Assembly: GCA_030149245.1 (NCBI GenBank)
Contig: JASBRX010000031.1
Coordinates: 59,735 to 123,734 of the forward strand
Direction: 5' to 3'
From: Sphingomonas bacterium
Lineage (GTDB): Bacteria; Pseudomonadota; Alphaproteobacteria; Sphingomonadales; Sphingomonadaceae
DNA length: 64,000 nucleotides
Part shown: positions 8,834 through 18,472 of the stretch, piece after piece
Layout of the letters: every line of letters starts with the position of its first letter
How positions within the stretch are numbered: the first letter of the stretch is position 1
The notes under the pieces: model-generated
Seen by the model: the letters and a program-made list of their open reading frames with translations, nothing else
Told to the model about the DNA's origin: nothing
Databases searched by the model: none
Program-made: the position numbers and the translations under genes

Positions 8834-9002
8834 CAATTCCTCCCCTGCGTAGCAGGGGAGGGGGACCGCGCTCGCAGAGCGTGGTGGAGGGGCGGCTGCG
8901 CAGACAGCCGTGAACAGCTCGGCAAAATTCCGCCCTCTACGGGGCGGCCCCTCCGTCAGCGCTGCGCGCCGCCACCTCCCCTGCTGTGCAGGGGAGGAAT
9001 TG
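8834..9002. repeat. Composite palindromic repeat (AATTCCTCCCCTGC family)
   Basis: The outer arms CAATTCCTCCCCTGC (8834-8848) and GCAGGGGAGGAATTG (8988-9002) are exact reverse complements. Inside, GGTGGAGGGGCGG and CCGCCACCTCC-type segments give further pairing, and each end forms its own small CCCCTGC-GCAGGGG hairpin. It lies between the convergent ppx and I78 inhibitor genes and resembles a paired REP (REPIN-like) element. Confidence 0.8.
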
Positions 9003-9005
9003 GGC

Positions 9006-9290
9006 TCACCCGCAGCGCAGCGCCTTGATCGTGTTCACGTCATCCAGCTCGACGTTCAGCCGGTCGGAGCGATAGTCCATCGTCACCGCCATGCCGGGCT
9101 TGATCACGCGAACTGTGCGGGCGCCGGAGCGCTGTTTGGCGCGGTCGATCACCTGCGGCTTGGCTTCGCGGCCGACCAGAGGCTGGACGCGGTCGGCGTT
9201 GCATTCGCGGATGCCGGTGCCGGGCGCAGGGCGCTCATAGCTGCACGCGGCGAGGGTCAGCGGCAGGGCGATCAGGGCGAAAGCTTTCAT
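9006..9290 (-). CDS. I78-family peptidase inhibitor, lipoprotein
   Basis: A 94-residue lipoprotein. The signal peptide ends in TLAAC, a lipobox, so the mature protein is probably anchored in the periplasm. The mature region (GIRECNADRVQPLVGREA, then RTVRVIKPGMAVTMDYRSDRLNV) matches the Inhibitor_I78 fold, whose C-terminal arginine and hydrophobic residues lie against target serine proteases. The target protease is unknown. Its ATG overlaps the end of rnd by 4 nt (ATGA), an odd pairing for an RNase gene but a clear coupling. Confidence 0.85.
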   Translation of the reverse strand: MKAFALIALPLTLAACSYERPAPGTGIRECNADRVQPLVGREAKPQVIDRAKQRSGARTVRVIKPGMAVTMDYRSDRLNVELDDVNTIKALRCG

Positions 9291-10465
9291 GGGTTCGGCT
9301 CCTCGGTACGCGTCATCTTGAGCTTTCCGTTACGCACGGTGAACCCAAGCTGACCCTCGACGAGCGCGAGCGCATCGCGGCCGAATTGTTCGAAGCGCCA
9401 GCCGCGCAGAATCGACAGCCCTTCGCGCTGGCCGGCCGCGAGCGCTTCGAGATCGTCGGAGCGGGCGAGCAGGCGCGCGGCGACGTTGATGTCGCGCGCG
9501 CGGATCTTGAGCAGCAGCTTGAGCAGATCGGCGACCAGCGCGCCTTCCTTGCCCAGCGGCAGCTTGCGGTCGTCGCGCGGGGGAAGTTCTTCGGCGGGCA
9601 TCGGCACGGCATTCTCCAGCGCGGCCATCAGGCGCCCGCCGATATCGTTGCCGGCCCAGGTGGCGGAGAGGCCGCGCACCTTGGCCAGATCGGCCTGTTT
9701 GCGCGGCGGGTTGCCGGCGAGATCGGCGATGGTCTCATCCTTGACGATGCGGCCGCGGGGCAGGTCCTTCCCCTGCGCTTCGCGCTCGCGCCAGGCGGCC
9801 AATGCCTTGAGGCGGCCGAGCACCTCGGGCTTGCGGCTGGAGATGCGGATGCGCTGCCACGCCTTGTCGGGGTCGCTGCGGTAGTTTTCGGGGTCGCCGA
9901 TCCGCTCCATCTCTTCGTCCAGCCAGTCGCCACGGCCGGTCTTCTTGAGCTTGGCCAGCATCTTGGGGAAGATTTCGGAGAGATAGGTGACGTCACAGAT
10001 CGCGTAATCGATCTGGCGCTTGTCGAGCGGGCGGCGCGACCAGTCGGTGAAGCGTGCGCCCTTGTCGACGGTGATGCCGAGATAGGTTTCGACGAGGTTC
10101 GAGTAACCGATCTGCTCGCCCTGACCCAATGCCATTGCCGCGATCTGGGTGTCGAACAGCGGGTGGGGGGTCTTGCCGGTCAGGTTGTAGACGATCTCGA
10201 GATCCTGCCCGCCGGCGTGGAATACCTTGAGCACATCCTCATTGTTCACCAGCAGGTCGAGCAGGGGCGTGAGGTCGAGTCCCGGCGCCATCGGATCGAT
10301 CGCCGCGGCCTCATTGGTGTCGGCAATCTGGATCAGGCACAGCTCGGGATAGAAGGTGTTTTCCCGCATGAACTCGGTATCCACCGTGATGAACGGTTGC
10401 TGCGCGAGGCGGGTGCAGAGGTTGGCGAGGGTTGCCGAGTCTTGAATCAGGCCGTGAATATGCAT
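9287..10465 (-). CDS. rnd: Ribonuclease D
   Basis: A 3'-5' exoribonuclease that trims tRNA and other RNA 3' ends. 392 residues. Seen: the DEDD exonuclease domain (VDTEFMRENTFYPELCLIQ with the first Asp and Glu near residue 31, FHAGGQDLEI, and YAICDVTYL with the C-terminal acidic residues) followed by an HRDC domain in the middle (LKALAAWREREAQ). The ATG at 10463-10465 gives the standard N-terminus. Downstream is the overlapping I78 inhibitor gene. No unusual features. Confidence 0.95.
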   Translation of the reverse strand: MHIHGLIQDSATLANLCTRLAQQPFITVDTEFMRENTFYPELCLIQIADTNEAAAIDPMAPGLDLTPLLDLLVNNEDVLKVFHAGGQDLEIVYNLTGKTPHPLFDTQIAAMALGQGEQIGYSNLVETYLGITVDKGARFTDWSRRPLDKRQIDYAICDVTYLSEIFPKMLAKLKKTGRGDWLDEEMERIGDPENYRSDPDKAWQRIRISSRKPEVLGRLKALAAWREREAQGKDLPRGRIVKDETIADLAGNPPRKQADLAKVRGLSATWAGNDIGGRLMAALENAVPMPAEELPPRDDRKLPLGKEGALVADLLKLLLKIRARDINVAARLLARSDDLEALAAGQREGLSILRGWRFEQFGRDALALVEGQLGFTVRNGKLKMTRTEEPNP

Positions 10466-10579
10466 CGCAGGCCCATAGCCAAGCCCGCGCGGGTTGACAA
10501 AGGGGCGTGTGAGAAGGATGCGCGCGGCCTGTTATTTTTGCGCCCACGCCGCGCCTGCCAATAGAGAAGAGACCGACCG

Positions 10580-12379
10580 ATGCACGCCTATCGCACCCAT
10601 AATTGCGGCCAGCTGACCGCCGATCAGGTCGGTGAGACCGTCCGCCTGTCGGGCTGGATTCATCGCAAGCGCGACCATGGCGGCGTGCTGTTCGTCGATC
10701 TGCGCGACCATTATGGCGTGACCCAGATCGTGTGCGACAGCGACTCGCCCGCGCTGCCGGTGCTGGAAGGGCTGCGCGTCGAATCGGTCGTGACGATCGA
10801 CGGCGTGGTCAAGGCGCGCAGCGAGGCGACGGTCAACGCCAACCTCGCGACCGGCGCGATCGAAGTGTTCGCCAAGGGCGTGACGGTGCAGTCGGCCGCG
10901 CAGGAGCTGCCGATGCCGGTGTTCGGCGATGCCGAATATCCTGAGGAAATCCGGTTGCGGAACCGCTTCCTCGACCTGCGCCGTGAGGGGCTGCACGCCA
11001 ACATCATGCTGCGCAGCCATGTCATCGCGTCGCTGCGCCGCCGGATGATCGATCAGGGCTTTACCGAGTTCCAGACCCCGATCCTGACCGCGTCGTCGCC
11101 GGAAGGTGCGCGCGACTATCTGGTGCCCAGCCGCGTGCATCCGGGCAAATTCTACGCGCTCCCGCAGGCGCCGCAGATGTTCAAGCAGCTGCTGATGGTC
11201 GCGGGCTTCGACCGCTATTTCCAGATCGCGCCGTGCTTCCGCGACGAGGATGCGCGCGCTGACCGGTCGCCGGGCGAATTCTACCAGCTCGATTTCGAGA
11301 TGAGCTATGTCACGCAGGACGATGTGTTCGCGGCGATCGAGCCGGTGCTGCACGGCGTGTTCGAGGAGTTCGCCAACTGGCAGGGCAAGGGCCGCACGGT
11401 CAGCCCGCTGCCGTTCAAGCGCATTCCCTACCGCGAATCGATGCTGAAATATGGCAACGACAAACCGGACCTGCGCAATCCGATCCTCATTTCGGATGTC
11501 AGCAGCCATTTCGAAGGCTCTGGTTTCGGGCGCTTCGCGTCGATGGTCGCGGCTGGCGATGTCGTTCGCGCGATCCCCGCGCCGAACACCGCGGAGAAGA
11601 GCCGCAAGTTCTTCGACGACATGAACGCATGGGCGCAGGGCGAGGGCTTCCCGGGCCTGGGCTATGCGACGCAGAAGGACGGCGTGTTCGGCGGCCCGAT
11701 CGCCAACAACCATGGGCAGGAGGGCATGAAGGCGATTGCCGATGCGCTTGGCCTTGGCCCGAATGACGGCATCTTCTTTGCGGCGGGCAAGGAGGCGCAG
11801 GCTGCCAAGCTCGCTGGCCTCGCGCGCACTCGCGTCGGCGAGAGCCTTGAGTTGATCGACAAGAGTCGGTTCGAATTTTGCTGGATCGTCGATTTTCCGA
11901 TGTTCGAATATGACGAGGACGCGAAAAAGATCGACTTCAGCCACAACCCGTTCAGCATGCCGCAGGGCGAGCTGGAGGCGCTGGAGACCAAGGACCCGCT
12001 GGACATTCTGGCCTGGCAATATGACATCGTGTGCAACGGCGTCGAGCTGTCGTCGGGCGCGATCCGGAACCATCGTCCGGAAATCATGTACAAGGCGTTC
12101 GAGATTGCCGGCTACAGCCAGCAGGACGTGGACAGCAATTTCGCGGGCATGATCAACGCGTTCAAATTCGGTGCCCCGCCGCACGGCGGTTCGGCCCCGG
12201 GCGTCGACCGTATCGTGATGCTGCTCGCCGATCAGCCGAACATCCGCGAGGTCATCGTCTTCCCGATGAACCAGAAGGCGGAGGACCTGATGATGCAGGC
12301 CCCGTCGCCGGTGAGCGAGAAGCAGTTGAAGGAACTGCATATCCGGCTGGCTCCGCAGGCGCTGGACAATAAGGGCTGA
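10580..12379 (+). CDS. aspS: Aspartyl-tRNA synthetase, probably non-discriminating (Asp/Asn)
   Basis: Charges tRNA-Asp with aspartate. 599 residues, bacterial-type class IIb synthetase with an OB-fold anticodon domain ([19 protein letters not shown]), motif 2 ([19 protein letters not shown]), a GAD insertion domain and motif 3 ([13 protein letters not shown]). His33 in RKRDHGG lies where E. coli, a discriminating enzyme, has Leu30. His there is a known mark of non-discriminating AspRS, which also charges tRNA-Asn for later amidation by GatCAB. That specificity is an inference. ppk2 follows after 3 nt, so the two are probably co-transcribed. Confidence 0.96.
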   Translation: MHAYRTHNCGQLTADQVGETVRLSGWIHRKRDHGGVLFVDLRDHYGVTQIVCDSDSPALPVLEGLRVESVVTIDGVVKARSEATVNANLATGAIEVFAKGVTVQSAAQELPMPVFGDAEYPEEIRLRNRFLDLRREGLHANIMLRSHVIASLRRRMIDQGFTEFQTPILTASSPEGARDYLVPSRVHPGKFYALPQAPQMFKQLLMVAGFDRYFQIAPCFRDEDARADRSPGEFYQLDFEMSYVTQDDVFAAIEPVLHGVFEEFANWQGKGRTVSPLPFKRIPYRESMLKYGNDKPDLRNPILISDVSSHFEGSGFGRFASMVAAGDVVRAIPAPNTAEKSRKFFDDMNAWAQGEGFPGLGYATQKDGVFGGPIANNHGQEGMKAIADALGLGPNDGIFFAAGKEAQAAKLAGLARTRVGESLELIDKSRFEFCWIVDFPMFEYDEDAKKIDFSHNPFSMPQGELEALETKDPLDILAWQYDIVCNGVELSSGAIRNHRPEIMYKAFEIAGYSQQDVDSNFAGMINAFKFGAPPHGGSAPGVDRIVMLLADQPNIREVIVFPMNQKAEDLMMQAPSPVSEKQLKELHIRLAPQALDNKG

Positions 12380-12382
12380 TCC

Positions 12383-13162
12383 ATGAGCAAGTCGATCGAC
12401 CTTTCCGACTTTGAAGAGGGCGGAAAGGTCGACGACTATGCCGACCGCCTTGCCGCGCTGCAGGAGCGGCTGGGGCAGATCCAGACCGCGCACATCGTCC
12501 ACAAGCGCCGCGCGATCATCGTGTTCGAGGGCTGGGACGCGGCGGGGAAGGGCGGGATCATCCGGCGGCTGACCGCCGAATGGGACCCGCGCTATTTCGA
12601 GGTATGGCCGATCGCCGCGCCGACGCCGGAGGAGCTGTCGCACCATTTCCTGTGGCGCTTCTGGCGGCGGCTGCCCGCGCAGCACAACATCGCGGTGTTC
12701 GACCGCAGCTGGTATGGCCGCGTGCTGGTCGAGCGGGTCGAGGGTTTCGCGAGTGAGGCCGAGTGGCAGCGCGGTTATGACGAGATCAACGATTTCGAGG
12801 CGCAGCAGGCCGAGACCGGCGCGACGCTGATCAAGATCTTTGTCCATGTGACGCAGAAGACGCAGGACAAGCGCCTGCGCGAGCGGATCGAGACGCCGTG
12901 GAAGCGGTGGAAGACCGGGCTGGACGATTATCGCAACCGCGCACGTCGGGCCGATTATCTCGACGCGATGCACGACATGTTCGCGCGGACCAATACCGAG
13001 ATCGCGCCATGGGTGGTCATAGACGGCAATGACAAGAAGGCCGCTCGCATCGCCGCACTGACCGCGATTGCCGATGCGCTGGAGGCGCGGGTGCCGATGG
13101 ACCCGCCCGCGCTCGATCCAGAGGTCGAGGCGGCGGCGCGGGTGGCTGGCGTCATCGACTGA
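12383..13162 (+). CDS. ppk2: Polyphosphate kinase 2 family protein
   Basis: A one-domain PPK2 (259 aa) that transfers phosphate between polyphosphate and nucleotides, usually towards NTP or NDP formation. Seen: Walker A EGWDAAGKGGIIRR near residue 48, Walker B FDRSWYGRVLVERV near residue 108, and the lid region KRLRERIETPWKRWK. It is distinct from the PPK1 enzyme encoded at 5134-7323, so this window holds both a polyphosphate synthase and a probable user. Whether it phosphorylates NMP or NDP cannot be decided here. It starts 3 nt after the aspS stop. Confidence 0.93.
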   Translation: MSKSIDLSDFEEGGKVDDYADRLAALQERLGQIQTAHIVHKRRAIIVFEGWDAAGKGGIIRRLTAEWDPRYFEVWPIAAPTPEELSHHFLWRFWRRLPAQHNIAVFDRSWYGRVLVERVEGFASEAEWQRGYDEINDFEAQQAETGATLIKIFVHVTQKTQDKRLRERIETPWKRWKTGLDDYRNRARRADYLDAMHDMFARTNTEIAPWVVIDGNDKKAARIAALTAIADALEARVPMDPPALDPEVEAAARVAGVID

Positions 13163-13227
13163 CGCAATGGACCGCGCGGCACCGGGAGTCTAAGCCGTAT
13201 CAATTGATATGACAGGTTGAGAGAGTG

Positions 13228-14619
13228 ATGCTGGACCCAAACGCTGCGCCTGCGCGCGACCGTGCTCAAGCGACCATCGGTCTGGCCGACCTGTTCACCA
13301 TCGGGATTGGCCCGTCGAGTTCGCATACCGTCGGGCCGATGCGTGCGGGTCATGCCTTTGCCGAGGCGGCGCTGGATCGCGGGACGCCGCTATCGGTGTC
13401 GTGCGAGCTGTTCGGGTCGCTGGCACTGACGGGCAGGGGCCATGCGACCGATGTCGCGGTGATGCTGGGGCTGGCGGGGCATCAGCCCGAGCGGGTCGAT
13501 CCCGATGCGGTGCCGACCATCATCGAGACGATCCGCGCCGAGGCACAGCTCAAGCTCGGCGGACATGTGCCAGTGCCGTTTATCGAGGGCACGCACCTTG
13601 TCTTTTGCGGCGACCGGTTCCTGCCCGCGCACCCCAACGGCATGCGCTTCGTCGCGCATTATGCCGATGGCGAGCCCTATGAGACCTTCTGGTATTCGAT
13701 CGGTGGCGGCGCAGTGGTCGAGGGCGGATGCGAGCTGCCCCAGACCAATGTGAAGCTGCCCTTCGCCTTCTCGTCCGGGGCGGAGCTGCTGGCAGTCGGC
13801 GAGGCCGAGGGCAAGAGCATCGCCGAGATCGTGCGCGCCAACGAAGCCGCTTGGCGCGATGATGCGGAGACCGACGCGTTCCTCGACAGTCTGCGCGGCG
13901 CGATGTCGGCGTGCATCGAGCGCGGGATGCGGGGTGAGGGCGAGCTGCCCGGCGGCCTGAAGGTGAAGCGCCGCGCGCGCGATCTGCACCAGCGGCTGAT
14001 GGCGCGGGGGCCGCGCTCCGATCCGTCGCTGGTGTTCGACTGGGTCAGCCTGTGGGCGCTGGCGGTGAATGAGGAGAATGCCGCGGGAGGCCGCGTCGTT
14101 ACCGCGCCGACCAATGGCGCGGCGGGGGTGATCCCCGCAGTGCTGCGCTATTACGAGACCTTCTGCGCCTCGCCCACGCCGGCGGGGTCGCGGACGTTCC
14201 TGCTGACCGCGGCGGCGATCGGGTTCCTGTACAAGAAGCGCGCGTCGATCTCGGCCGCCGAAATGGGGTGCCAGGGCGAGGTCGGGGTCGCCTGCTCGAT
14301 GGCGGCGGCGGGGCTGGCGGCGGCGCTGGGCGCGACCAATGCGCAGATCGAGAATGCCGCCGAGATCGGAATGGAGCATAATCTGGGCCTGACCTGCGAC
14401 CCGATCGGCGGGCTGGTCCAGATCCCGTGCATCGAACGCAACACCATGGGCGCGATCAAGGCGATCAACGCCGCCTATCTCGCGATGCACGGCGATGGCA
14501 GCCACATCGTCAGCCTCGACGCGGTGATCGAGACGATGCGTCAGACGGGCGAGGACATGCGCTCGAAGTACAAGGAGACGGCGCAGGGCGGGCTGGCGGT
14601 GAATGTGGTGGCGTGTTGA
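13228..14619 (+). CDS. sdaA: L-serine ammonia-lyase, single-chain iron-sulfur type
   Basis: Deaminates L-serine to pyruvate and ammonia with a [4Fe-4S] cluster, in the cytoplasm. 463 residues: an N-terminal beta domain ([16 protein letters not shown]), then the alpha domain with [17 protein letters not shown] and [18 protein letters not shown], whose cysteines are the cluster ligands. A GTG sits one codon before the chosen ATG at 13228; the GAGAG upstream could serve either. Full length, both domains fused as in Proteobacteria. Confidence 0.95.
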   Translation: MLDPNAAPARDRAQATIGLADLFTIGIGPSSSHTVGPMRAGHAFAEAALDRGTPLSVSCELFGSLALTGRGHATDVAVMLGLAGHQPERVDPDAVPTIIETIRAEAQLKLGGHVPVPFIEGTHLVFCGDRFLPAHPNGMRFVAHYADGEPYETFWYSIGGGAVVEGGCELPQTNVKLPFAFSSGAELLAVGEAEGKSIAEIVRANEAAWRDDAETDAFLDSLRGAMSACIERGMRGEGELPGGLKVKRRARDLHQRLMARGPRSDPSLVFDWVSLWALAVNEENAAGGRVVTAPTNGAAGVIPAVLRYYETFCASPTPAGSRTFLLTAAAIGFLYKKRASISAAEMGCQGEVGVACSMAAAGLAAALGATNAQIENAAEIGMEHNLGLTCDPIGGLVQIPCIERNTMGAIKAINAAYLAMHGDGSHIVSLDAVIETMRQTGEDMRSKYKETAQGGLAVNVVAC

Positions 14620-14714
14620 GCGCCGGACTTGATCGCCCGATTTCAAACAATTGCCCGTAGCTTTAGGAACGCCAGCCCCACCCGGTCCGTTTGCACGCGA
14701 TCGGGAGAGGTTCG

Positions 14715-15494
14715 ATGACTGCCAGCACACGCCTGACGACATTGACACGGATCGGATTTGCGACGCGCGGCGTGCTGTACGGCGTGATTGCCTATCTGGT
14801 CATCCGCACCGGCCGCGCCGAGGATCCCGGCGGGGCGCTTGCCTATCTCAGCGCGGGATCGGGCAAGTTTTTGCTCGGCGTGATGGCCGCGGGCTTGCTG
14901 GCCTACGGGATCTGGAGACTGGCCGACGCCGCGCTCAACATCGAAGGCCATGACGGGGATAAAAAAGGCGTGATGGAGCGGGTGGGGGCCGGGCTCAGCG
15001 GGCTGGCCCACCTGTTTCTGACCTGGCAGGCGATCCAGCTGATGCAGGGCGCCGCCTCCAACGGCAACGGTGTGCAGGACAGTGCGCGCACTGCCTTGAC
15101 CTTTCCCGGAGGTGGCATCGCGATCCTGCTCGCGGGCGCGGTGGTGCTGCTGGTCGGCGTCGTTCAGCTTGTCAGGGCCGTTAAGGGCTCGTTCCTGCGT
15201 CATCTTGAACCGGAAATGGCGCGGCGGACCTGGGTGGCCTGGAGCGGACGGGCAGGTTACGCGGCACGGGGCGTGGTCTTCCTGATCATCGGTTATTTTC
15301 TCGTCGCAGCCGGCTTTGATACGACCTCCAGCGGCGTCGGCGGCATGGATGCAGCACTTGCCTGGCTTGAAAACCCGGTCGATGTCATCGTCGCGCTCGG
15401 GCTGTTCGGATTTGGTGTGTTCAGTCTGGTGGAGGCGCGGTGGCGCGTCCTTCAATCAGTGCCGGTCGAGCGCCTGGCCGCGGCCAGGTTCTAG
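14715..15494 (+). CDS. DUF1206 integral membrane protein
   Basis: A 259-residue membrane protein with three internal repeats of the DUF1206 unit (about 75 aa, two membrane helices each). Repeat starts are visible as IGFATRGVLYGVIAYLVI, ERVGAGLSGLAHLFLTW and SGRAGYAARGVVFLIIGY. Function of the family is unknown. The ATG at 14715 is preceded by GGGAGAGG at a good distance. It ends with TAG and its last 4 nt overlap the tail of the convergent greB. Confidence 0.88.
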   Translation: MTASTRLTTLTRIGFATRGVLYGVIAYLVIRTGRAEDPGGALAYLSAGSGKFLLGVMAAGLLAYGIWRLADAALNIEGHDGDKKGVMERVGAGLSGLAHLFLTWQAIQLMQGAASNGNGVQDSARTALTFPGGGIAILLAGAVVLLVGVVQLVRAVKGSFLRHLEPEMARRTWVAWSGRAGYAARGVVFLIIGYFLVAAGFDTTSSGVGGMDAALAWLENPVDVIVALGLFGFGVFSLVEARWRVLQSVPVERLAAARF

Positions 15495-15979
15495 GCCGCA
15501 GCCGGATAATCGATCGCCATCACTTCATATTCCTTCTCCCCCGCCGGGAGCATGACGCGGCGCAGGTCGCCCACGGCGGCGCCGCGCAGTGCACGGGCGA
15601 GCGGCGAGTTCCAGCCGATCCGGCCCGCGCCTGCATCCGCCTCATCGTCGCCGGTCAGGGTCAGGGTGCGGTGGTTGTCGTCCTCGTCCGCGATGGTGAC
15701 GGTGGCGCCGAACCAGACGCGCGAGCGATCCTCCTGCTTCGCGGGGTCGACGACCTTGGCGGCCTTCATCCGTTTCGCCAGCCAGCCCAGCCGCCGGTCG
15801 ATCTCGCGCAGCCGCTTGCGGCCGTAGATGTAATCGCCATTCTCCGAGCGATCGCCATTCCCCGCCGCCCAGGCGATCGTCTCGACCAACGCCGGACGTT
15901 CGGTGGCGAACAGCGTGTCATATTCGGCCTTGAGCGCCGAATAGCCGGCGGGCGTGATGTAGTTTGGACGATCGATCAA
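15491..15979 (-). CDS. greB: Transcript cleavage factor GreB
   Basis: Binds RNA polymerase through the secondary channel and stimulates cleavage of backtracked transcripts. 162 residues. Seen: an N-terminal coiled coil whose tip carries the acidic pair in GDRSENGDYIYGRKRLREIDRRL, the GreB version of the motif, and a C-terminal FKBP-like domain (FGATVTIADED, IGWNSPLARALRGAAVGD). Its ATG overlaps the stop of the GNAT gene (ATGA), giving a coupled SLT-GNAT-greB series. Confidence 0.92.
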   Translation of the reverse strand: MIDRPNYITPAGYSALKAEYDTLFATERPALVETIAWAAGNGDRSENGDYIYGRKRLREIDRRLGWLAKRMKAAKVVDPAKQEDRSRVWFGATVTIADEDDNHRTLTLTGDDEADAGAGRIGWNSPLARALRGAAVGDLRRVMLPAGEKEYEVMAIDYPAAA

Positions 15980-16389
15980 AGATTGCGGCCCATGCTGATT
16001 CGCGGCTCGACCGCATAGCCCATATGCGCCCAGAAGGCGGCGGCGTCGTGGTTGGTGTCGCGCACCTGCAGATTGACCTTGGTGCAGCCGAGATTGGCCA
16101 GCGCGGTTTCGGCGGTGCGGATTAGCGCGCGGGCGATGCCGCAGCCGCGCGCGCGGGGATGCACCGCCAGCTTGTACAGCCAGCCGCGATGCCCGTCATA
16201 GCCCGCCATGATGGTGCCCAGGACATGATCGCCCTCTTGCGCGACGAGCAGCAGGTCGCGCTGCACAGCGAGTTTTTGCGGAATCGCGACGGCGGCATGG
16301 CTGTGCGGCGGATCATCGGGGAAGACGGTGCGCCATAGCGCGTCCACCTCCGCAAACTGCGCCTCTTGATAAGGCTGGATCGCGATCAC
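15976..16389 (-). CDS. GNAT family N-acetyltransferase
   Basis: A 137-residue acetyltransferase. Seen: motif A/B with GWLYKLAVHPRARGCGIARALI, where the R-x-x-G-x-G/A loop binds acetyl-CoA, and a C-terminal DAAAFWAHMGYAVEPRISM typical of YpeA-type members. The start is taken as GTG at 16387-16389, overlapping the transglycosylase stop (GTGA), because homology begins there. The frame is open further upstream only as a shadow. Substrate unknown: a small molecule or a protein N-terminus are both possible. Confidence 0.87.
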   Translation of the reverse strand: MIAIQPYQEAQFAEVDALWRTVFPDDPPHSHAAVAIPQKLAVQRDLLLVAQEGDHVLGTIMAGYDGHRGWLYKLAVHPRARGCGIARALIRTAETALANLGCTKVNLQVRDTNHDAAAFWAHMGYAVEPRISMGRNL

Positions 16390-18410
16390 CCCGGGCGGTT
16401 CTTGCCCAGATACCAGCTCATCCGATGCGGCCCGCGTGAGCGTGACCGCTGCGGATGGAGCATGTCGTAGACGACCGCATTTTCCAGCACGCGGTGGACA
16501 TAGTTCTTGGTCTCGAAGATCGGGATATTCTCGATCCATTCGAGCATATCGACGCCGGGCGTGCGCGGGTCGCCATTGGCGCGGATCCACTTGTTCACAT
16601 TCCCAGGACCAGCATTGTATGCGGCGACCGCGAGCGGGTAGCTGCCGCCATAATAATCGAGCATGCGCTGAATATAGCTCGATCCGAGGCGGATATTGTA
16701 ATCGGTGTCCACGGTCAGCGCTGCGCGGTCATAGCTCATCCCCAGCTTTCCGGCGACCTCACGTGCGGTGCCGGGCATCAGCTGCATAAGCCCCCGCGCG
16801 CCGGCATGGCTGACGGCCGCTTTGTCGAACTGGCTTTCCTGGCGCGCGATGGCGTGGATCATCGTGAAATGCGCTTCCTGCCCCGGCGGAACCGGGACCG
16901 ACGGATAGCCCGCGACGGTATAGTCGGTCAGGCCGTTGAGCAGCGCACTGCGTCCGACCATCACGCCGAGATCGGGGCGGTTCAGGGTCCGTGACAGCTC
17001 GGTCGCCAGAACATGATCCTCGGCACTCGTCGCATCCGCGGCGATCTGGCGCAGGAAATAGCCCTGATCCTCGGCGCGGCCGAGCGTGCCGAGCATCTGC
17101 GCGGCGCGCACCACTTCGCGATTGTAGAATGCGGTGCGCGCGGCGGGGCTGACGCTGCGGAAATCGACGGGCGGCGGGGCCTTGAGCTCGCGCCCGAGCC
17201 GTTCGGCCGCCAGCTGGCCATAGAACAGGTCCGAATAGGCGGCGGCACGCTCATAATAGGCGCGGGCGGCGGCCTGCTGCCCCGCTGCTTCGGCGGCGCG
17301 GCCGGCCCAGTAAATGCCCTTGGACTGGGTGGTCGGGGTGCGCGATCCGCGCGAATAGCGATCGAACATGCCGATCGCGTCGGCCGGACGCCCAAGCTTC
17401 TGCATCGCGACCGTGCCGGCGAGCCACACCAGGCTGGTGTAGTCGTCGCGAATGCCGAGGCCGAGGTCGGAGATGTCGGTGCCTGGTGCCACAGCGTCAT
17501 CGACTTGGCTGGCGATGGCATAGGCCAGCGCATATTGCCGGTCGGATTCGGCGGCGCGGGCGTTGGTCAGCAGCACCTCATACCATTCCTCGACATTGCC
17601 GGGGCGGCTGTCGAGGACGCGTGGGCGGGCGAGCAGCGAGCGGGCCGAGCCGCTGGCGCCATTGTTGCGGAACCAGCTGGCGCGGTCGGCGATGAAGCCG
17701 GGGTCGCGCGCGCCGATCGCCTCGACGGCGGCGGCGCGGTCCTGCGCATCGGGGGCGTCGGAATGGAGCGCGAGCCGCGCCTCGAACAGCGCGCGCTTCT
17801 GCGGCGAGGTGTAGCCGATCTGGCGGGCGGCGACGGTCCGCGCGTCCTGCCACAACAGCGCGTCCATCCGGGCGTCATGGTCGGCGGGGGACAAGGCCGC
17901 GGAAAAGCCGCTCAGCACCGCGGTTTCATCGGTCGAGCGCAGGATGCCGCTGCGCCAAGCGCGGCGTGCCTGATCGTCTGCCTCGGCGCGGCGGCCGGTG
18001 ATCGCCAGCGCCTCGGCGAAGCGGATGCGGCCCGCAGCGGTCAGGGGCGGAAAGCGCTCAAAGAAGCGGATGACGAGCGACGGCGCGTCCGTGCCTGCAC
18101 CCAGCGATGCCTCGGCAGCGGCGCGGCGGCTCGTCTCCCCCGGCCACCCGGGATGCGCGAGCATGAAATTGGCATAGTCGGTGAACGGCCAGCGATCGGA
18201 CTGTTGCAGCCGCTTCCATTGGTCGATCGTATTTTGAATGCTGGAGGCCGACGGCGGCGGGGCGGGGGGCAGCACCTGCGCCGCGATCGCAGCGAACTGC
18301 GCGCGATACCATTGGGCCCCATCCTGCACGACCTGCGATGAGACCGCGACACCCGATACGCCGGCGAGCAGAAGCCCGCTCCTGAACATAGAGCCAAGCA
18401 TGCTGGACAT
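16386..18410 (-). CDS. Soluble lytic murein transglycosylase (Slt70-like)
   Basis: Cleaves the MurNAc-GlcNAc bond of peptidoglycan with formation of 1,6-anhydro-MurNAc, in the periplasm. 674 residues: a signal/anchor segment SGLLLAGVSGVAVSSQVV, a long superhelical alpha region (about residues 60-480), and a C-terminal SLT domain with RQESQFDKAAVSHAGARGLM (catalytic Glu in ESQF) and AVAAYNAGPGNVNKWI. The ATG at 18410 is chosen because AGGGTG lies upstream at a usable distance; a GTG nine codons earlier (18437) is the alternative. It heads the coupled trio with the GNAT and greB and is divergent from dapA. Confidence 0.93.
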   Translation of the reverse strand: MSSMLGSMFRSGLLLAGVSGVAVSSQVVQDGAQWYRAQFAAIAAQVLPPAPPPSASSIQNTIDQWKRLQQSDRWPFTDYANFMLAHPGWPGETSRRAAAEASLGAGTDAPSLVIRFFERFPPLTAAGRIRFAEALAITGRRAEADDQARRAWRSGILRSTDETAVLSGFSAALSPADHDARMDALLWQDARTVAARQIGYTSPQKRALFEARLALHSDAPDAQDRAAAVEAIGARDPGFIADRASWFRNNGASGSARSLLARPRVLDSRPGNVEEWYEVLLTNARAAESDRQYALAYAIASQVDDAVAPGTDISDLGLGIRDDYTSLVWLAGTVAMQKLGRPADAIGMFDRYSRGSRTPTTQSKGIYWAGRAAEAAGQQAAARAYYERAAAYSDLFYGQLAAERLGRELKAPPPVDFRSVSPAARTAFYNREVVRAAQMLGTLGRAEDQGYFLRQIAADATSAEDHVLATELSRTLNRPDLGVMVGRSALLNGLTDYTVAGYPSVPVPPGQEAHFTMIHAIARQESQFDKAAVSHAGARGLMQLMPGTAREVAGKLGMSYDRAALTVDTDYNIRLGSSYIQRMLDYYGGSYPLAVAAYNAGPGNVNKWIRANGDPRTPGVDMLEWIENIPIFETKNYVHRVLENAVVYDMLHPQRSRSRGPHRMSWYLGKNRPG

Positions 18411-18472
18411 ACTACGCGAACGCACCCTATTGGCCACCCCGAATTTCCGACGATTGGGGCATTTTGACGCAT

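Noticed and set aside
10532..12973. 813-codon minus-strand frame opposite aspS and ppk2
   Set aside because: Shadow of two real genes; His/Arg/Asp-rich low-complexity translation with no recognisable motif.
14691..14714. Upstream start for the DUF1206 gene
   Set aside because: The ATG at 14715 has a clear GGGAGAGG and matches the family start.
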